NCBI RefSeq assembly: GCF_002150805.1
Contig: NZ_MTBA01000008.1
Location: forward strand, 1-61,727
Origin: Oceanospirillum sanctuarii
GTDB lineage: Bacteria > Pseudomonadota > Gammaproteobacteria > Pseudomonadales > Halomonadaceae
Direction of reading: 5' to 3'
DNA length: 61,727 nucleotides
Positions 1-9,218 of this stretch are shown here, one piece after another (position 1 is the first letter of the stretch; each line of letters starts with the position of its first letter). The notes below the pieces were generated by a model, which ran no database searches, had not been told where the DNA came from, and saw nothing but the letters and a program-made list of their open reading frames with translations. The position numbers and the translations under genes are program-made.

Positions 1-38
1 TGACAGGCCGGTATTCTAACCAACTGAACTACCGGTCC
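1..38 (-). tRNA. tRNA-Asp(GUC), partial
   Basis: This is the 5' part of a tRNA-Asp, cut by the window edge. The 38 bases are identical to the corresponding part of the two complete copies downstream in the same array. The 5' acceptor strand GGACCGG, the D arm and the anticodon-loop start are present. About 39 nt of the 3' half lie outside the window. It is the last visible member of a co-transcribed minus-strand array. Confidence 0.9.
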
Positions 39-75
39 GCATATAAATCTGATCTCACTATCGCTTACGCGAAAG

Positions 76-151
76 TGGTGGGTGGTACAGGGATCGAACC
101 TGTGACCCCCAGCTTGTAAGGCTGGTGCTCTCCCGGCTGAGCTAACCACCC
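76..151 (-). tRNA. tRNA-Val(UAC)
   Basis: Complete 76-nt tRNA. The acceptor stem GGGTGGT pairs with ACCACCC, and the CCA end is encoded in the DNA. The anticodon loop reads CTTACAA, so the anticodon is UAC (valine). It is the third of three identical valine tRNAs in an alternating Val-Asp array read on the minus strand. Confidence 0.97.
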
Positions 152-197
152 ACGGGATATCTTTCGATATAGTTTTGCGCTCAACAAAGCAGCTTAA

Positions 198-274
198 TGG
201 CGGACCGGACGGGACTCGAACCCGCGACCCCCGGCGTGACAGGCCGGTATTCTAACCAACTGAACTACCGGTCC
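198..274 (-). tRNA. tRNA-Asp(GUC)
   Basis: Complete 77-nt tRNA with acceptor stem GGACCGG/CCGGTCC, discriminator G, encoded CCA and anticodon GUC (loop CTGTCAC). It lies between two tRNA-Val genes with spacers of about 40-46 nt, consistent with processing from one precursor. Confidence 0.97.
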
Positions 275-314
275 ACATATAAAGCTGTTTGCGTTGAAGC
301 CAATTCAAATGAAT

Positions 315-390
315 TGGTGGGTGGTACAGGGATCGAACCTGTGACCCCCAGCTTGTAAGGCTGGTGCTCTCCCGGCTGAGCTAACCACCC
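315..390 (-). tRNA. tRNA-Val(UAC)
   Basis: Complete 76-nt tRNA identical to the copies at 76-151 and 521-596, with UAC anticodon and encoded CCA. It is the second valine tRNA of the minus-strand array. Confidence 0.97.
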
Positions 391-406
391 AACGCAGCGA
401 TGAAAT

Positions 407-483
407 TGGCGGACCGGACGGGACTCGAACCCGCGACCCCCGGCGTGACAGGCCGGTATTCTAACCAACTGAACTACCGGTCC
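407..483 (-). tRNA. tRNA-Asp(GUC)
   Basis: Complete 77-nt tRNA identical to the copy at 198-274, with GUC anticodon and encoded CCA. It is separated from the upstream tRNA-Val by 37 nt and the downstream one by 16 nt. Confidence 0.97.
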
Positions 484-520
484 GCATATCATCAATCAAG
501 TTACATAAGCCATTCGAAAA

Positions 521-596
521 TGGTGGGTGGTACAGGGATCGAACCTGTGACCCCCAGCTTGTAAGGCTGGTGCTCTCCCGGCTGAGCTAACCACCC
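521..596 (-). tRNA. tRNA-Val(UAC), first gene of the array
   Basis: Complete 76-nt tRNA, the promoter-proximal member of the Val-Asp array. The mature 5' end lies about 19 nt downstream of the -10 hexamer at 615-620. Anticodon is UAC and CCA is encoded. Confidence 0.97.
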
Positions 597-614
597 CCGC
601 AACTTGTGGCGCAA

Positions 615-642
615 ATTATAGGGAATTATCAAACCCTGTCAA
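615..642 (-). promoter_or_regulatory. Sigma-70 promoter of the tRNA array
   Basis: On the minus strand there is a perfect -35 TTGACA (637-642), a 16-bp spacer and a perfect -10 TATAAT (615-620). A GC-rich discriminator (GCGCC) follows, typical of growth-rate and stringently controlled stable-RNA promoters. An A/T-rich tract directly upstream (643-675) could act as an UP element. The last two points are inference. Confidence 0.85.
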
Positions 643-1262
643 ATACTTTTTCAAAAAAATTTAAATTATTTTTCAGAGAGTTAGCTCACCAATAGACAGC
701 CCTTCTAACAGCTCTTTCTAATCACTCAAAGCAAGACAGATATATAAAGCAGCAATAAAGATACTTCATCATCAGCGCCTCAAAGCGCTCTTTGCCACAT
801 TCATAAATTCACACCTTTCGTGGAACACCCGACACTCAGCCACGCCACCATCGGCATTACGACAAAGCACCAACCGAATATCCATATTCGAATTGCCCGA
901 TGAACAGCTAACCATCTACCTTCAGGTAAAAACCGGCCGCAAAGGCCAGACTAATAACAGGGTCATAATTGACGACTCAGATCAACAAACCCCTATCAGC
1001 ACTAGGTTTTTACAACTTTCGGCTATGCCATCCCTATCTATTTGCTGTTAAAATCCCCCCGCCTGAAAGATTCGCTAGAGGAAGCGCTGACCTCAGGCAT
1101 GACGCAAAAATATGTCTGGTTTTGCAACACAATCCAATGCCCACGGTACGGTGCGGCGGATTGTCGCGCATCCCTTGATATGCGTCATTGCCAAAAAAGC
1201 TGTTGTCCAAGAGACTTCGGCTGGATTCCTTCACTTAAACTCGCTGTTAATGGGAACCTGAC
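643..1262. other. Intergenic region, tRNA array to ccoN
   Basis: This stretch has no convincing gene; the short frames here lack a ribosome binding site and family resemblance. The left end holds the A/T-rich upstream part of the tRNA promoter. The right end holds a candidate Fnr/Anr box (1175-1188) and the ccoN leader. I saw nothing else I can name. Confidence 0.6.
1175..1188. promoter_or_regulatory. Candidate Fnr/Anr box upstream of ccoN
   Basis: TTGAT-N4-GTCAT matches the Fnr/Anr consensus TTGAT-N4-(A/G)TCAA at 9 of 10 defined positions. It lies 75 bp before the ccoN start. cbb3 operons are commonly activated by Fnr/Anr under low oxygen, and an fnr gene lies 10 kb downstream. No strong -10 hexamer is obvious at the expected distance, so the site is a candidate only. 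Confidence 0.5.
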
Positions 1263-2681
1263 ATGAGCACAGCAACTGAACAACCGACCTACAATTACAA
1301 GGTGGTCCGGCAGTTCGCCATCATGACAGTAGTTTGGGGTATCGTCGGCATGGCCGTCGGTGTCCTGATTGCTGCTCAGCTGGTATGGCCGGCACTTAAC
1401 TTTGATACTGCTTGGTTGAGCTTTGGTCGTCTTCGTCCACTGCACACTAACGCAGTTATTTTCGCCTTTGGTGGTAGCGCACTGTTTGCTACTTCTTACT
1501 ACGTCGTACAGCGTACCTGTCAGGTTCGTCTGTTCTCCGACGGCTTAGCTTCCTTCACCTTCTGGGGTTGGCAGCTGATTATCGTTCTAGCAGCTATCTC
1601 TCTGCCACTGGGCTGGACGTCCGGTAAAGAGTACGCTGAGCTGGAATGGCCGATCGATATTCTGATCACTGTGGTGTGGGTTGCCTATGCAATCAACTTC
1701 CTGGCGACAGTTAAGATCCGTAAAACCTCGCACATCTATGTTGCGAACTGGTTCTACGCGGCATTCATTATCACTGTTGCAATCCTGCACCTTGTAAACA
1801 GCGCGGCTCTGCCAGTAAGCATGACTAAGTCTTACTCTGCATACTCCGGCGCTATCGATGCAATGGCACAGTGGTGGTACGGTCACAACGCTGTAGGTTT
1901 CTTCCTGACGGCTGGTTTCTTAGGCATGATGTACTACTTCGTTCCTAAGCAAGCAGAGCGTCCGGTTTACTCCTACCGTCTGTCTATCGTTCACTTCTGG
2001 GCTCTGATCTGTACTTATATGTGGGCTGGTCCTCACCACCTGCACTACACAGCTCTGCCTGACTGGACTCAGTCTCTGGGTATGGTTATGTCCCTGATCC
2101 TGCTGGCTCCATCCTGGGGTGGTATGATCAACGGTATGATGACTCTGTCCGGCGCATGGCACAAACTGCGTAACGATCCCGTTCTGCGCTTCCTGGTTGT
2201 ATCTCTGTCTTTCTACGGTATGTCTACCTTCGAAGGCCCGATGATGGCAATCAAGACTGTGAACGCACTGTCTCACTATACTGACTGGACTATCGGCCAC
2301 GTACACGCTGGTGCTCTGGGTTGGGTAGCGATGATCTCTATCGGTGCTATCTATCACCTGATTCCTCGCCTGTTTGATAAAGAGCAGATGCACAGCGTTA
2401 ACCTGATTAACGTTCACTTCTGGCTGGCGACTATCGGTACTGTTCTTTATATCGCATCTATGTGGGTTAACGGCATCCTGCAAGGTCTGATGTGGCGCGC
2501 GGTTAACGCTGACGGCACCCTGACCTACAGCTTTGTTGAAGCACTGGAAGCAAGCCACCCAGGTTACCTGGTTCGCTGGTTAGGCGGTATGTTCTGGGTA
2601 GTTGGTATGCTGCTGATGGCGTACAACGTATGGGCTACTGTACGTAACGCTGAAGCCAAACCTGTTGCACAGACAGCCTGA
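1263..2681 (+). CDS. ccoN: cbb3-type cytochrome c oxidase subunit I
   Basis: This is the catalytic subunit of the high-affinity cbb3 haem-copper oxidase in the inner membrane. It reduces O2 to water at the haem b3-CuB centre and pumps protons. The 472-residue product has the usual family length and about 12 hydrophobic segments. Histidines typical of the haem and CuB ligands are visible, including [10 protein letters not shown] near residue 60, a [10 protein letters not shown] segment near 207, a [12 protein letters not shown] segment near 260 and a [12 protein letters not shown] segment near 346. The start follows GGGAAC. It opens the ccoNOQP operon; ccoO begins 24 nt downstream. The candidate Fnr/Anr box upstream fits low-oxygen induction. 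Confidence 0.97.
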   Translation: MSTATEQPTYNYKVVRQFAIMTVVWGIVGMAVGVLIAAQLVWPALNFDTAWLSFGRLRPLHTNAVIFAFGGSALFATSYYVVQRTCQVRLFSDGLASFTFWGWQLIIVLAAISLPLGWTSGKEYAELEWPIDILITVVWVAYAINFLATVKIRKTSHIYVANWFYAAFIITVAILHLVNSAALPVSMTKSYSAYSGAIDAMAQWWYGHNAVGFFLTAGFLGMMYYFVPKQAERPVYSYRLSIVHFWALICTYMWAGPHHLHYTALPDWTQSLGMVMSLILLAPSWGGMINGMMTLSGAWHKLRNDPVLRFLVVSLSFYGMSTFEGPMMAIKTVNALSHYTDWTIGHVHAGALGWVAMISIGAIYHLIPRLFDKEQMHSVNLINVHFWLATIGTVLYIASMWVNGILQGLMWRAVNADGTLTYSFVEALEASHPGYLVRWLGGMFWVVGMLLMAYNVWATVRNAEAKPVAQTA

Positions 2682-2705
2682 TGCTAAGGTAAGGAACGTA
2701 TAGAC

Positions 2706-3314
2706 ATGAAACACGAAAATATTGAAAAGAACGTTGGCTTGATGATCGTACTGATCCTGGTAGCGGTCAGCTTTGGTGGCCTTGCCGAGATCGTGCCTCT
2801 GTTCTTCCAGAAGCAAACTACCCAACCTGTTGAAGGTCTGAAACCTCTGACTGCTCTGCAGGTTGAAGGTCGTGACATCTACATCCGTGAAGGCTGCTAC
2901 GTATGTCACTCTCAAATGATTCGTCCGTTCCGTGCGGAAACTGAGCGTTATGGCCACTACTCTGTAGCTGGTGAGTCTGTATATGACCACCCGTTCCAGT
3001 GGGGTTCCAAGCGTACTGGTCCAGATCTGGCTCGTGTTGGCGGTCGTTACTCTGATGACTGGCACCGTGCTCACCTGTACAACCCACGTGACGTAGTACC
3101 TGAGTCTAAAATGCCTTCTTACCCTTGGCTGTTCAGCAACACACTGGATGGTCGCCTGACTGCAACTAAGCTGGAAACTCTGCGTTCTCTGGGTGTGCCT
3201 TACACCGATGAAGACATCGCAAATGCTAAAGCTGACGTTCAAGGTAAGACTGAAATTGAAGCAATGGTATCTTATCTGCAGCAGCTGGGTACTGTGCTGA
3301 AAGACAAACGGTAA
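2706..3314 (+). CDS. ccoO: cbb3-type cytochrome c oxidase subunit II (mono-haem)
   Basis: Membrane-anchored monohaem c-type cytochrome that passes electrons from CcoP to CcoN. The 202 residues include one N-terminal membrane helix (about 10-33) and a periplasmic domain with a single haem c site CYVCH (C64, C67, H68). Methionines in the SKMPSYPW segment are likely axial-ligand candidates. Length and order match the family. It follows ccoN by 24 nt and precedes ccoQ by 6 nt, so it is translated from the same mRNA. Confidence 0.97.
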   Translation: MKHENIEKNVGLMIVLILVAVSFGGLAEIVPLFFQKQTTQPVEGLKPLTALQVEGRDIYIREGCYVCHSQMIRPFRAETERYGHYSVAGESVYDHPFQWGSKRTGPDLARVGGRYSDDWHRAHLYNPRDVVPESKMPSYPWLFSNTLDGRLTATKLETLRSLGVPYTDEDIANAKADVQGKTEIEAMVSYLQQLGTVLKDKR

Positions 3315-3320
3315 GGGTTT

Positions 3321-3506
3321 ATGGATATCAATGATTTACGCGGCGTTTCAACCATTTTCGTAATGGTTGGCTTCATTGGCCTGGTGATCTGGGCCTATAG
3401 CAAGCGTCAGAAGAGCAGCTTTGATGAGGCCGCCAATCTGCCTTTCGCCGACGAAGATACCCATAACTCGGGCAAATCAAAATTGGAGAATAAAGACCAT
3501 GACTAG
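3321..3506 (+). CDS. ccoQ: cbb3-type oxidase small subunit CcoQ
   Basis: This 61-residue protein has a single membrane helix (about 11-27), then a charged cytoplasmic tail. CcoQ is non-catalytic and is reported in other bacteria to stabilise the assembled cbb3 complex. Sequence is weakly conserved in this family, so identification rests on size, topology and position between ccoO and ccoP. The 3' end overlaps the ccoP start by 8 nt, suggesting translational coupling. Confidence 0.9.
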   Translation: MDINDLRGVSTIFVMVGFIGLVIWAYSKRQKSSFDEAANLPFADEDTHNSGKSKLENKDHD

Positions 3507-4398
3507 CTTTTGGAGCGCATGGATCATTGTTATCACTCTGGGTGTGATTGCAGGCTGCTGGTGGGTTCTGTTTGCCAACCGTGTCTCTGCCCCTAAGAGT
3601 GGTGATGTGAAGACTATGGGTCATAGCTTCGATGGAATCGAAGAGTATGACAACCCGATGCCACGTTGGTGGTTCATCATGTTCATCGCAACCATCATCT
3701 TCAGCCTGGTATATCTGGCGCTGTATCCTGGTCTGGGTACCTTTAAAGGTTTCCTGGGCTGGACTCAGGTGAACCAGTGGGAAGCTGAAATCAAGTATGC
3801 TGATGAGCACTACGCACCTATCTTCGACCAGTATGCAAGCATCCCAGTAACGGATCTGGCTCAGGACGAAGAAGCGATGAAAGTTGGTCAGCGTCTGTAC
3901 GCGAACAACTGTGCACTGTGTCACGGTTCTGACGGTCGCGGCGCTTACGGCTTCCCGAACCTGACAGACACTGACTGGCTGTACGGCGGTTCTGCTGACG
4001 CTATCAAGCACACCATCGTTAATGGCCGTAACGGTCAGATGCCAGCTTGGGGTGAAGTACTGGGTGATGAGGGTGTAACCCAAATGACTCAATACGTACT
4101 GAGCCTGAGCGGTCAGGAAACTGACGCTGCTGCCGCTAAGACTGGCGGCGCAACCTTCACTGCGATGTGCGCTGCATGTCACGGTGCAGACGGTAAAGGC
4201 AACCAGATGCTGGGTGCCCCTAACCTGACTGACAACACTTGGCTGTACCTGAACCCTGAGTGGGGCGTAGCGAAGTCTGTTGAACAGTCTATTCGTCTGG
4301 GTCGTAACGGCCACATGCCTGCACAGGCTAAGTATATCGGTGAAGACAAAGTTCACCTGGTAGCTGCCTACGTTTACAGCCTGTCTCAAGGCAAGTAA
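3499..4398 (+). CDS. ccoP: cbb3-type cytochrome c oxidase subunit III (di-haem)
   Basis: Di-haem cytochrome c subunit that accepts electrons from soluble or membrane cytochromes and feeds CcoO. The product is 299 residues: two N-terminal membrane helices (about 6-25 and 57-76), then two cytochrome c domains with CALCH (C138, C141, H142) and CAACH (C224, C227, H228). I chose the ATG at 3499 because GGAG lies about 11 nt upstream and the resulting N-terminus MTSFWSAWII is typical of CcoP. A longer frame starting at 3421 would run inside ccoQ. A strong terminator follows. Confidence 0.96.
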   Translation: MTSFWSAWIIVITLGVIAGCWWVLFANRVSAPKSGDVKTMGHSFDGIEEYDNPMPRWWFIMFIATIIFSLVYLALYPGLGTFKGFLGWTQVNQWEAEIKYADEHYAPIFDQYASIPVTDLAQDEEAMKVGQRLYANNCALCHGSDGRGAYGFPNLTDTDWLYGGSADAIKHTIVNGRNGQMPAWGEVLGDEGVTQMTQYVLSLSGQETDAAAAKTGGATFTAMCAACHGADGKGNQMLGAPNLTDNTWLYLNPEWGVAKSVEQSIRLGRNGHMPAQAKYIGEDKVHLVAAYVYSLSQGK

Positions 4399-4405
4399 AC
4401 ACCTG

Positions 4406-4436
4406 AAGGAATGCGACACAATGTCGCATTCCTTTT
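4406..4436 (+). terminator. Rho-independent terminator after ccoP
   Basis: A 13-bp perfect stem (4406-4418 with 4422-4434) has a 3-nt loop and a short T tract inside and after the 3' arm. It separates ccoNOQP from ccoGHIS. Confidence 0.85.
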
Positions 4437-4534
4437 CCTCCCTCCCCCCCTAAAAATCCCGTAGAATCCCAGAAACCTGAACCTGTTATTTTTGGTTCCA
4501 TCTATACCTATATTCAAAAAAAGGTTGGTTAGCG

Positions 4535-6001
4535 ATGAAGGATAGAATTCCTACTCAGGACATCACGGACGCCGCCAAAAAGCGAGCCCACGCCGTTAAG
4601 TCTGCAAATGAGCGTAAAATCGAGAAGAAAGATGAGGGGGAAAATCTTTATCAGAAGCGTAAACACATCTATGTGCGTCGCGCGATAGGCTTTTTTACAA
4701 ACCTGCGTACCTCTATTAACTGGGTTTTCCTGCTCGCCTACTTCTCTTTCTCCTGGCTGCAGTGGGATGGTAAACAGGCGATATTCTTCGACCTGCCGAA
4801 CCGTCAGTTCCACGTTTTTGGTTTCACCTTCTTCCCCCATGACTTTATGCTGCTGTCGTGGGCGCTAATCATTGCCGCATTCCTGCTGTTCTTTATGACT
4901 GTTTTTGCAGGACGTGTCTGGTGCGGCTACGCCTGTCCTCAAAGTGTCTGGACCTTCTTTTATATCTGGGCAGAGCGTGTAACCGAAGGCTCCCGCAACC
5001 AGCGTGTGTCACTGGACAAAGCTCCGATGAGCGGCAATAAATTTGTCCGTAAAGCTGCCAAACACGCGATATGGCTGGTAATCGCACTGGCTACAGCTTT
5101 TGCATTTGTTGGCTATTTCTCACCGGTTCGCGACCTTGGGCCCCGCATTCTTGCAGGTGAACTAGGTCCATGGGAAACCTGGTGGCTGGTCTTCTTCACA
5201 GTAGCAACCTACGTCAATGCTGGCTGGATGCGTGAGCAGGTTTGTATGTATATGTGCCCATACGCCCGCTTCCAGAGTGTGATGTTTGACCGTGATACCC
5301 TTGTGGTCTCCTACGATGAGCAACGCGGCGAAGGCCGTGGCCCTCGTAAGAAAGGCGATGACACCTATAAAGAGCGCGGTCTTGGCGACTGTATCGATTG
5401 TGGTGTTTGTGTTCAGGTATGCCCGGTAGGTATCGATATTCGTGACGGCCTTCAGTACGAGTGCATCACCTGTGCAGCCTGTATCGACGGCTGTAACGAA
5501 ATGATGGAAAAAATGGGCTATGAACGCGGTCTTGTTCGTTACACCACCGAGAATGAACTGGAAGGCAAGAAAACCCATATCATGCGTCCGCGCCTGATCG
5601 GCTACTTCGTCGCGCTAATGGCCATGATGATCGCTTTCGCCTTCGCAGTAACCGACCGTATCCCTCTGGAACTGGAAGTTCTGCGTGACCGTAACCAGCT
5701 TTACCGTATGGATGCGGAAGGCAATGTTGAAAACAGTTTCATCATTAAGCTGGCCAATATGGATCAGGTCACACGTTCCTACGAATTATCGGTAAAAGGC
5801 CTCAAAGGACTGGAACTGGTTGGCACAAAAGAAGTCTCAGTGAGCGCCGGTGAAGTGATCAACCTGCCTGTCCGTATGAAGATCAGCCGAGACGATATGT
5901 CTGTGCCAAGTGCAGATATCGAAGTCACCGTAAAATCCATCGACGGCTCAAACTATGAGCTGACTAAAGAATCACGCTTTATTGGAGCCGTACAGCGGTA
6001 A
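4535..6001 (+). CDS. ccoG: Cytochrome c oxidase accessory protein CcoG (FixG/RdxA)
   Basis: Inner-membrane iron-sulfur protein needed for cbb3 assembly. In Rhodobacter it has been linked to Cu(II) reduction. The 488-residue product has an N-terminal cytoplasmic arm, several membrane helices (first near 63-85), NapH-like Cys motifs CGYACP (near 130) and CMYMCP (near 235), and a bi-cluster ferredoxin segment of CxxCxxCxxxCP type, CIDCGVCVQVCP, followed by CITCAACIDGC (about 287-320). An Ig-like periplasmic C-terminal domain ends near 488. It opens the assembly operon ccoGHIS, 6 nt before ccoH. Confidence 0.95.
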   Translation: MKDRIPTQDITDAAKKRAHAVKSANERKIEKKDEGENLYQKRKHIYVRRAIGFFTNLRTSINWVFLLAYFSFSWLQWDGKQAIFFDLPNRQFHVFGFTFFPHDFMLLSWALIIAAFLLFFMTVFAGRVWCGYACPQSVWTFFYIWAERVTEGSRNQRVSLDKAPMSGNKFVRKAAKHAIWLVIALATAFAFVGYFSPVRDLGPRILAGELGPWETWWLVFFTVATYVNAGWMREQVCMYMCPYARFQSVMFDRDTLVVSYDEQRGEGRGPRKKGDDTYKERGLGDCIDCGVCVQVCPVGIDIRDGLQYECITCAACIDGCNEMMEKMGYERGLVRYTTENELEGKKTHIMRPRLIGYFVALMAMMIAFAFAVTDRIPLELEVLRDRNQLYRMDAEGNVENSFIIKLANMDQVTRSYELSVKGLKGLELVGTKEVSVSAGEVINLPVRMKISRDDMSVPSADIEVTVKSIDGSNYELTKESRFIGAVQR

Positions 6002-6006
6002 TAACG

Positions 6007-6516
6007 ATGCAGAATACCAATACAAAACCTACAGCATGGTACAAACAATTCTGGCCCTGGTTCCTTCTGGTGCCGCTGATTGTCACTGTGATCGTAGGTA
6101 TGACTATGCTGACCTTCTCCATTCAGGTGTTTGACGGCACGGTTAACGACAACTACTACAAAGAGGGTCTGGCGATTAACCAGACCCTTGAGAAAGACCA
6201 CAATGCAACCAAGCTGGGCATGGCTGCCGATGTAAAAGTTGATGGCGTGACCGGTGATGTGCTGGTTAGCCTGAGCGGTCAGCTGGACAGCTGGCCAGCA
6301 GAACTGAAACTGGACTTTATCAATCCGACCCGTGCGGCAAAAGACTACGGCATTACTCTGAGTCAGATTGCTGATAATCACTATCGCGGCCAGGTTGAAA
6401 AAGCACCTCTTAACCTCTGGTATCTGGATATCACAACGGAAGGTGGCAACTGGCGTCTGAAAGGCAGTGCTGAATTCCCTGTTGAAGAAAGCTTTACCCT
6501 GAAAGCTGGCCAATAA
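6007..6516 (+). CDS. ccoH: cbb3 oxidase assembly protein CcoH (FixH family)
   Basis: Small membrane-anchored protein that binds cbb3 assembly intermediates in related bacteria. The 169 residues show a cytoplasmic start, one helix (about 16-40) and a periplasmic domain with the FixH-type VFDGTVNDNYYKEGLAIN segment (about 42-60). It lies between ccoG (6 nt) and ccoI (15 nt), the canonical order. Confidence 0.93.
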   Translation: MQNTNTKPTAWYKQFWPWFLLVPLIVTVIVGMTMLTFSIQVFDGTVNDNYYKEGLAINQTLEKDHNATKLGMAADVKVDGVTGDVLVSLSGQLDSWPAELKLDFINPTRAAKDYGITLSQIADNHYRGQVEKAPLNLWYLDITTEGGNWRLKGSAEFPVEESFTLKAGQ

Positions 6517-6531
6517 TACCGGTGGATCGTT

Positions 6532-8982
6532 ATGAGCTTATCCTGTTACCACTGTGGTGAGCCGGTTCCCGCCGGCTCTACCTTTTCTGTTGTTATTGAT
6601 GATGAAAAACAATCCATGTGCTGCCTTGGCTGCGAAGCCGTAGCCCATGCGATTGTTAATGGCGGTCTTGAAAACTATTACCGCTTCCGTGAAGGTCCGG
6701 CGACACGACCTGATGATCTGACCGATGAACAACAGGCTGCTTTTGCCCTGTACGATCGTGACGATGTTCAGGAAAGTTTTGTCCGGGATCTGGGCAATGG
6801 AGTAAAAGAAGCTTCTCTTGCCATCGACGGGATCACCTGCGCTGCCTGCGTCTGGCTGATTGAACATCAGGTCAGTCAAAGCAACGGCGTCGATACCATT
6901 CGCGTGAACCTCAGTAACCACAGGGCGACCCTGCGCTGGTCTCCGGATAAGATCGCTTTAAGTAAGCTGATGGCGATGTTTGCTGCCATCGGCTTTCAGG
7001 CCTTCCCCTATCAGGCCGATGAACAACAGGAACGCCTGGTTAAGCAAGAGCGTAAAACTATACGTCGCCTGATTATCGCAGGCCTTGGCATGATGCAGGC
7101 GATGATGTTTGCCATCATGCTGTATGCAGGCGCCTTCGAAGAGATGGAAGAGCAGTATGTGCTTCTGTTCCGCTGGCTATCTCTTGTGGTTTCAGCACCT
7201 GTCATCCTCTACTCTGCACAGCCCTTTTTCAGAGCCGCCTTCCGGGATCTGAAAACCCGTCATCTGACGATGGATGTGCCGGTTTCTCTGGCGATTGGCG
7301 TAGCCTTTGCCGCCAGTGCCTGGGCAACCGTTACCAATAGTGGCGAAGTCTATTTCGACTCCGTCAGTATGTTTACCTTCTTTCTCCTCTTTGGTCGTTA
7401 TCTCGAAATGCGGGCACGACATCGCATCGGCCGAAGCGGCAATGCACTGAACACTCTGATTCCGACCAGCACGACACGTCTTAAAAAAGATGGTGGTCAG
7501 GAACACGAAGAAGTTGTGCTGACACGTGAATTGCACGAAGGCGATATTCTGCTGATCAAGCCGGGTCACACCATGCCTGCAGACGGTGTCATCATTGAAG
7601 GTCAGAGCAGTCTGAATGAATCCGCCCTGACCGGTGAGTATATGCCGGTATCCAAAGCGGCTGGCGACAAGGTACTGGCTGGCACCATGAATGTGGAAAG
7701 TCCGCTGAAGATTCAGGTTGAACAAACCGGCCAGAATGCCCGGGTAGCAAATATCGTGCACCTTCTGGATCGAGCCTTTTCTGAACGCCCGAAAACCGCT
7801 GAAGTCGCTAACCGTGTCGCACACTGGTTTGTTCTGGCTGTGCTGGTATCTACCTTTGGTGTTGGCATGTACTGGTGGCAGCACAGCCCGGAAGATGCCT
7901 TCTGGATTGTACTGTCGGTTCTGGTAGTAACCTGCCCTTGTGCCTTGTCTCTGGCAACACCAACAGCGCTGACCACATCAACCAACGCTTTGCGTGAACA
8001 GGGCATTCTGGTAACCCGGGGGCATGTGGTTGAAAGTCTTGCTCAAGCGACGCGAATCGTCTTTGATAAAACAGGCACCCTGACCGAAGGCCGCCTGATT
8101 CTGACTCAGACCCGAACCCTGAATGATTCAGTTGACGAAGAAACAGCACTTAAACTGGCTGCAGCCCTTGAGCGTTCATCGGAACACCCTATTGCCCGGG
8201 CGTTTGATGAATACCGCGGCTTTTATATGGCCGAAGAGGTTCAGTCTGTACCAGGACAAGGGCTCAGCGGTGTGATTCTGGGTGAAAGCTATCGTATCGG
8301 TACGCCAGCATTTGCTACAGACGGCGATAATGCTCCGGCATTGCCTGACGATGGTCAGTGGTTACTTCTGAGTAAAAATCTGCAGCCTCTGGCCTGGTTT
8401 GCCATTGGTGACCGTATCCGACCGGGGGCAGAAGAAGCGGTTAGCGCGCTTCAGGCACTGGGACTTCAGGTTGATCTTCTCTCCGGTGACCAATCCGGCG
8501 CCGTCAATGCCGTCGCTCAGGCAACCGGTATCCGCAATATCCGCTCCGGTGCCTCTCCTGAAGATAAACTCAGCCATATCCGCAAACTGCAGGAACAAGG
8601 CGAGCGCATCATCATGGTCGGTGACGGTGTGAATGACATTCCGGTACTGGCAGGCGCTGATATCTCCATCGCTATGGGTAATGCCACCGATCTGGCGAAA
8701 ACCAGCGCCGATGCCATTCTGATGTCAGGTCAGCTGCAACGCATCGCAGAAGGTATTACCCTGACCCGCAAAACACGACGGATTATTCGTCAGAACCTGG
8801 CCTGGTCAGCAGGTTATAACCTGACAGCTCTGCCACTGGCTGCAGCAGGTATTATCCCGCCTTATCTGGCAGCGATAGGAATGTCAGCAAGTTCTCTGAT
8901 TGTCGTACTCAACGCACTGCGACTTAATGCTAAACTACCGCGTCTGAAATCTGCTGAGCGCCGCGAGGAGTTGCACGTATGA
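6532..8982 (+). CDS. ccoI: Copper-translocating P1B-type ATPase CcoI (FixI)
   Basis: P1B-type ATPase that moves copper across the inner membrane for the CuB site of the cbb3 oxidase. The 816 residues start with a Cys-rich extension (CYHC at 5-8, CCLGC at 30-34) typical of FixI. A heavy-metal-associated domain with CAAC at 103-106 and about eight membrane helices follow. The translocation motif CPC sits near 469, phosphorylation motif DKTGTLT near 512, a SEHP motif near 550 and GDGVNDIPVL near 700. The 3' end overlaps ccoS by 4 nt (ATGA). Confidence 0.96.
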   Translation: MSLSCYHCGEPVPAGSTFSVVIDDEKQSMCCLGCEAVAHAIVNGGLENYYRFREGPATRPDDLTDEQQAAFALYDRDDVQESFVRDLGNGVKEASLAIDGITCAACVWLIEHQVSQSNGVDTIRVNLSNHRATLRWSPDKIALSKLMAMFAAIGFQAFPYQADEQQERLVKQERKTIRRLIIAGLGMMQAMMFAIMLYAGAFEEMEEQYVLLFRWLSLVVSAPVILYSAQPFFRAAFRDLKTRHLTMDVPVSLAIGVAFAASAWATVTNSGEVYFDSVSMFTFFLLFGRYLEMRARHRIGRSGNALNTLIPTSTTRLKKDGGQEHEEVVLTRELHEGDILLIKPGHTMPADGVIIEGQSSLNESALTGEYMPVSKAAGDKVLAGTMNVESPLKIQVEQTGQNARVANIVHLLDRAFSERPKTAEVANRVAHWFVLAVLVSTFGVGMYWWQHSPEDAFWIVLSVLVVTCPCALSLATPTALTTSTNALREQGILVTRGHVVESLAQATRIVFDKTGTLTEGRLILTQTRTLNDSVDEETALKLAAALERSSEHPIARAFDEYRGFYMAEEVQSVPGQGLSGVILGESYRIGTPAFATDGDNAPALPDDGQWLLLSKNLQPLAWFAIGDRIRPGAEEAVSALQALGLQVDLLSGDQSGAVNAVAQATGIRNIRSGASPEDKLSHIRKLQEQGERIIMVGDGVNDIPVLAGADISIAMGNATDLAKTSADAILMSGQLQRIAEGITLTRKTRRIIRQNLAWSAGYNLTALPLAAAGIIPPYLAAIGMSASSLIVVLNALRLNAKLPRLKSAERREELHV

Positions 8983-9218
8983 GTATTTTGTTTCTACTGA
9001 TCCCACTGTCCCTGATTTTATTGGGCGTGGCGATCTGGGCATTCTTCTGGGCGGTAGACAGCAATCAGTTTGATGATCTGAGCGGCCCTGCTTACAGCAT
9101 CCTCTACGATGATGATGTTAAGGCTGACAAAAAGCCGTCAGCTGCTGCTACCAAAGATCATCAGTCCGATGTTCAGCAGAGCACCTCAGCGGACTCTGAG
9201 GATTCAAAACAGGCGTAA
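8979..9218 (+). CDS. ccoS: cbb3 oxidase maturation protein CcoS (FixS)
   Basis: Short maturation factor required in other bacteria for cofactor insertion into CcoN. The 79 residues contain one N-terminal helix (about 3-25), the family signature FFWAVDSNQFDDL (about 22-34) and a hydrophilic tail longer than usual that is rich in Ala, Asp, Ser and Lys. It overlaps ccoI by 4 nt, and its stop overlaps the next start (TAATG), so the three genes are likely translationally coupled. Confidence 0.94.
   Translation: MSILFLLIPLSLILLGVAIWAFFWAVDSNQFDDLSGPAYSILYDDDVKADKKPSAAATKDHQSDVQQSTSADSEDSKQA

Noticed and set aside
265-495. Open frame covering tRNA genes
   Set aside because: It runs through two identical structured tRNAs and cannot be a protein gene.
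969-985. TTGAC...ATCAA pair as an Fnr box
   Set aside because: The half-sites are separated by 7 bp instead of 4, so it does not fit the Fnr/Anr site.
969-1178. Short open frame between the tRNA array and ccoN
   Set aside because: It has no ribosome binding site and an atypical composition, and it overlaps the expected ccoN regulatory region.
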